64,000 nt of DNA from positions 620,001-684,000 of the forward strand of contig NZ_JAUTAR010000001.1 in assembly GCF_030818695.1 (NCBI RefSeq). The letters are read 5' to 3'. The first letter of the stretch is position 1, and the number at the start of each line of letters is the position of its first letter. This stretch comes from Chryseobacterium sp. SORGH_AS_0447. GTDB lineage: Bacteria; Bacteroidota; Bacteroidia; Flavobacteriales; Weeksellaceae. This document shows positions 61,573 to 64,000 of the stretch, piece after piece. The notes beneath the pieces were generated by a model. It saw only the letters and a list, made by a program, of their open reading frames with translations. It was not told the DNA's origin and made no database searches. The translations under genes were made by a program, and so were the position numbers.

Positions 61573-63978
61573 CTATTTTTCAATCGCAATGTCGATAACC
61601 TCTTCCATTCGGCTCACATAATGAACATTCAGGTTTTTCAGGTAATCCTTTTTGATTTCCTCTACATCCTTTCTGTTGGCTTCACACAGGATCACATCTT
61701 TGATACCTGCTCTTGTGGCGGCCAGCAGCTTTTCTTTAATTCCGCCTACAGGAAGAACCTTTCCTCTTAAAGTAATTTCTCCTGTCATCGCAAGATGAGG
61801 TTTTACTTTTTTGTTTTTATAAGAAGAAACCATTGAGGTAAGCATCGCAATTCCTGCAGAAGGTCCGTCTTTCGGTGTGGCCCCTTCCGGAACGTGAACG
61901 TGGATGTTTTTCTTTTCAATATCGTCCTGCGAAATTCCCAGCTCGTCATGTTTGGCTTTAATATATTCCAGGGCAATCGTTGCCGATTCTTTCATGACGG
62001 TTCCCAGGTTACCGGTCATGGTAAGATTGCCTTTTCCGTTGCTGAGAATACTTTCAATAAATAAAATATCCCCGCCTACGCTGGTCCAGGCAAGTCCTGT
62101 GACTACTCCCGGAACTCCGGTGATTTCGGACAAGCTTTTCGGTCTTGGTACCCCTAAAATTTCATCAATTTTTTCAACGGAGATTTTAGGATCGTAGTCT
62201 TTTACCAAAGCGGTCTGAAGAGCCACCCAACGGGCAATTCCCGCAATTCTTTTTTCCAGTGACCGAACGCCGCTTTCAGAAGTATGGGCTTCAATGATGT
62301 GCTTTAATTCATCATATCCGAGCTTGAACGATTTTGTGGTAAGCCCGTTTTCTTCCTGCTGTTTTTTAATCAAATGTCTCTTGGCAATCTCAATTTTTTC
62401 TTCCAGTGTATAACCGGCAATCTGGATAATCTCGGTTCTGTCCAGAAGCGGAGTCTGAATGGTAGATAAAGAGTTTGCAGTAGCAATAAACATCACTTTG
62501 GAAAGGTCATAGCCCATTTCCAGGAAATTGTCGTAGAACGATTTATTCTGTTCAGGATCCAGAACTTCCAGCAACGCAGAGCTCGGATCACCATGCAAAC
62601 CTTGCCCGATCTTATCGATCTCATCCAGCACGATCACAGGATTGGATGTTCCTGATTTTTTAATCGATTGAAGAATTCTTCCGGCCATCGCTCCGATATA
62701 GGTTTTCCGGTGTCCGCGGATCTCACTTTCATCATGAAGGCCACCTAGCGAAAGTCTTACGTATTTTCTTCCCAAAGCATCGGCAATCGATTTTCCCAGA
62801 GAGGTTTTACCGACTCCCGGAGGCCCTACAAGCAGAAGAATAGGGGATTTCATGTTGTTTTTAAGTTTTAGAACAGCCATGTGCTCCAAAATTCTCTTCT
62901 TGATATCTTCAAGTCCGAAGTGGGCTTTGTCTAAGATTTTCTCTGCTTTGGCAATATCGAAAACATCTTTTGTGTAGGTTTCCCATGGAAGATCCGTAAA
63001 GAAATCCAGGTAATTACGCTGCACATTATAGTCCGGTGAATTCGGATTCTGACGCTGTAACCGGTTGATCTCCTTTTGGAAATGTTCTTCTACTTCATCA
63101 TTCCACTTCTTATACTTTCCTTTTTTAATCAGGTCTTCCACATCGCCTTCAGGTCCGCCGCCCAGTTCTTCCTGGATCGTACGGATTTGCTGGTTCAGGA
63201 AATATTCCCGCTGCTGCTTGTCAAGATCTTTGGATGTTTTCTGGTGGATCTGATTTCTCAGTTCCAGTTTCCTAAAATCTTCATGCATCATTTCATAGCA
63301 TTTATTGGCCCTTTCCATCAGGTTTTTCTCTTCCAGCAGCTTTTGTTTGTTGGAAGATGAAAAATTGGCATTGGTGCAGATGAAATTAAGCAGATCATCA
63401 TTATTGTTGATGTTTTTTATAGCGAAATTGGCAGCATTCGGAATGTTCGGGTCAAGCTCAATAATTTTTAAAGCCAGGTCCTTTACATTTTCCAGTAATG
63501 CTTCGTATTCTTCTTTATTTTTAGGCTTGGAATCTTTCAGCTTTGAAATTTCAGCTTTGAAATACGGTTGGGTTTCTACGATCTTTTTCACTTTGAATCT
63601 GTAGAACCCTTTGGTAATTGCAGTGATATTTCCTTCCGGAAGCTTAATAATCTTAATGATTTTCGCCAAAGTCCCCACCTGGAAAATATCTTTTTCAGTA
63701 GGCTGCTCCAGTTCGGAGTTTTTCTGGCTGACGATCCCGATGAAGTCGCCGTTTTGCTGGGCTTCCTCAAGAAGCTGGATGGATGTTTTTCTTCCGGCCG
63801 TGATAGGAATCACAACATTCGGGAACATTACCATATTTCTTACGGGAAGGATCGGGAATATCTTTTGCTCGGAATTTTTTTCCGTTTCCGCAAGATCGTC
63901 AAGGCTGATTTCCTGGGCTACAATATCAAATCCGTCGCTTATCATTTCTTCTAAACTAATATCTTCAAATTCTGTCAT
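61573..63978 (-). CDS. lon: ATP-dependent protease Lon
   Basis: An 801-aa AAA+ protease for misfolded and regulatory proteins. It has the N-terminal substrate-binding domain (PILPVRNMVMFPNVVIPITA), ATPase domain with Walker A GPPGVGKTSLGKS and Walker B VIVLDEIDKIG, and the protease domain with the catalytic dyad S707 (DGPSAGIAML) and K748 (GGIKEKLLAA). Length is full; the start at 63978 lies 22 nt before the window end, so its promoter is mostly outside. Confidence 0.97.
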   Translation of the reverse strand: MTEFEDISLEEMISDGFDIVAQEISLDDLAETEKNSEQKIFPILPVRNMVMFPNVVIPITAGRKTSIQLLEEAQQNGDFIGIVSQKNSELEQPTEKDIFQVGTLAKIIKIIKLPEGNITAITKGFYRFKVKKIVETQPYFKAEISKLKDSKPKNKEEYEALLENVKDLALKIIELDPNIPNAANFAIKNINNNDDLLNFICTNANFSSSNKQKLLEEKNLMERANKCYEMMHEDFRKLELRNQIHQKTSKDLDKQQREYFLNQQIRTIQEELGGGPEGDVEDLIKKGKYKKWNDEVEEHFQKEINRLQRQNPNSPDYNVQRNYLDFFTDLPWETYTKDVFDIAKAEKILDKAHFGLEDIKKRILEHMAVLKLKNNMKSPILLLVGPPGVGKTSLGKSIADALGRKYVRLSLGGLHDESEIRGHRKTYIGAMAGRILQSIKKSGTSNPVIVLDEIDKIGQGLHGDPSSALLEVLDPEQNKSFYDNFLEMGYDLSKVMFIATANSLSTIQTPLLDRTEIIQIAGYTLEEKIEIAKRHLIKKQQEENGLTTKSFKLGYDELKHIIEAHTSESGVRSLEKRIAGIARWVALQTALVKDYDPKISVEKIDEILGVPRPKSLSEITGVPGVVTGLAWTSVGGDILFIESILSNGKGNLTMTGNLGTVMKESATIALEYIKAKHDELGISQDDIEKKNIHVHVPEGATPKDGPSAGIAMLTSMVSSYKNKKVKPHLAMTGEITLRGKVLPVGGIKEKLLAATRAGIKDVILCEANRKDVEEIKKDYLKNLNVHYVSRMEEVIDIAIEK

Positions 63979-64000
63979 AGTAAATCGAATGACAAATTGT

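Noticed and set aside
1..64000. CRISPR array, tRNA or rRNA genes
   Set aside because: No regular repeat-spacer pattern was seen. No cloverleaf with a T-arm GGTTCGAATC-type core or rRNA core sequence was recognised by eye; a covariance-model search would be needed to exclude a tRNA fully.

Overview
The window looks like a chromosomal segment of a Chryseobacterium-type member of the Flavobacteriia (Weeksellaceae). Several things point there. At least five genes carry the C-terminal sorting signal of the type IX secretion system (T9SS). Promoters follow the Bacteroidota pattern TTG/TTTG, about 19-23 nt, then TAnnTTTG. Ribosome binding sites are weak, DNA is AT-rich, and the housekeeping families (SufS, RF1, Lon, FolD, Pgi, MlaEF) are flavobacterial in type. 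The assignment rests on protein and promoter style; no rRNA or tRNA gene is visible.

Layout. 0-9 kb: tail of an unidentified gene, sufS, an ECF sigma/anti-sigma-like/outer-membrane barrel operon, class II fumarase (minus), a palindromic MITE-like repeat, class I fumarase, a serine hydrolase and a small His-rich membrane protein. 9-18 kb: an AraC regulator and two paralogous FISUMP-domain T9SS surface proteins. The first is split at codon 243 by a 3,765-bp IS1595-family element (11089-14853) carrying six to seven small passenger genes. Deleting the element and one copy of its target duplication restores a 599-codon frame. 18-26 kb: a secreted GH13 glycosidase; a cluster of DnaA boxes (21290-21598) that is a candidate chromosomal origin; then a SAM-I riboswitch leading a TonB-dependent receptor and an APC-family permease. 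26-35 kb: a HxlR regulator facing a yellow/MRJP-like secreted protein, two more T9SS cargo proteins, prfA and a prolyl oligopeptidase. 35-38 kb: methylmalonyl-CoA mutase and a small stress-type protein; the MeaB chaperone of the mutase lies at 45.2 kb.

38-43 kb is the most interesting stretch. It is a six-gene same-strand cluster built around the RNA ligase RtcB and the release factor homolog PrfH. That pair is known elsewhere to release and repair ribosomes whose 16S rRNA has been cut in the decoding centre. Here it travels with a very basic 249-aa protein, a nucleotidyltransferase-fold protein, a double zinc-ribbon protein and a TPR protein. A promoter/structured RNA/terminator unit with a possible 24-codon leader peptide sits upstream.

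43-64 kb is mostly housekeeping: a dipeptide epimerase, tandem mono-haem cytochromes, MeaB, an M48 lipoprotein protease, an MlaE-MlaF-barrel operon, a sugar transferase, the pgi-folD-queE operon, a Tat-exported GH125 mannosidase, a glutaryl-CoA dehydrogenase-like enzyme, an AI-2E family transporter with a one-base frameshift, and lon. Short dispersed intergenic repeats occur throughout.
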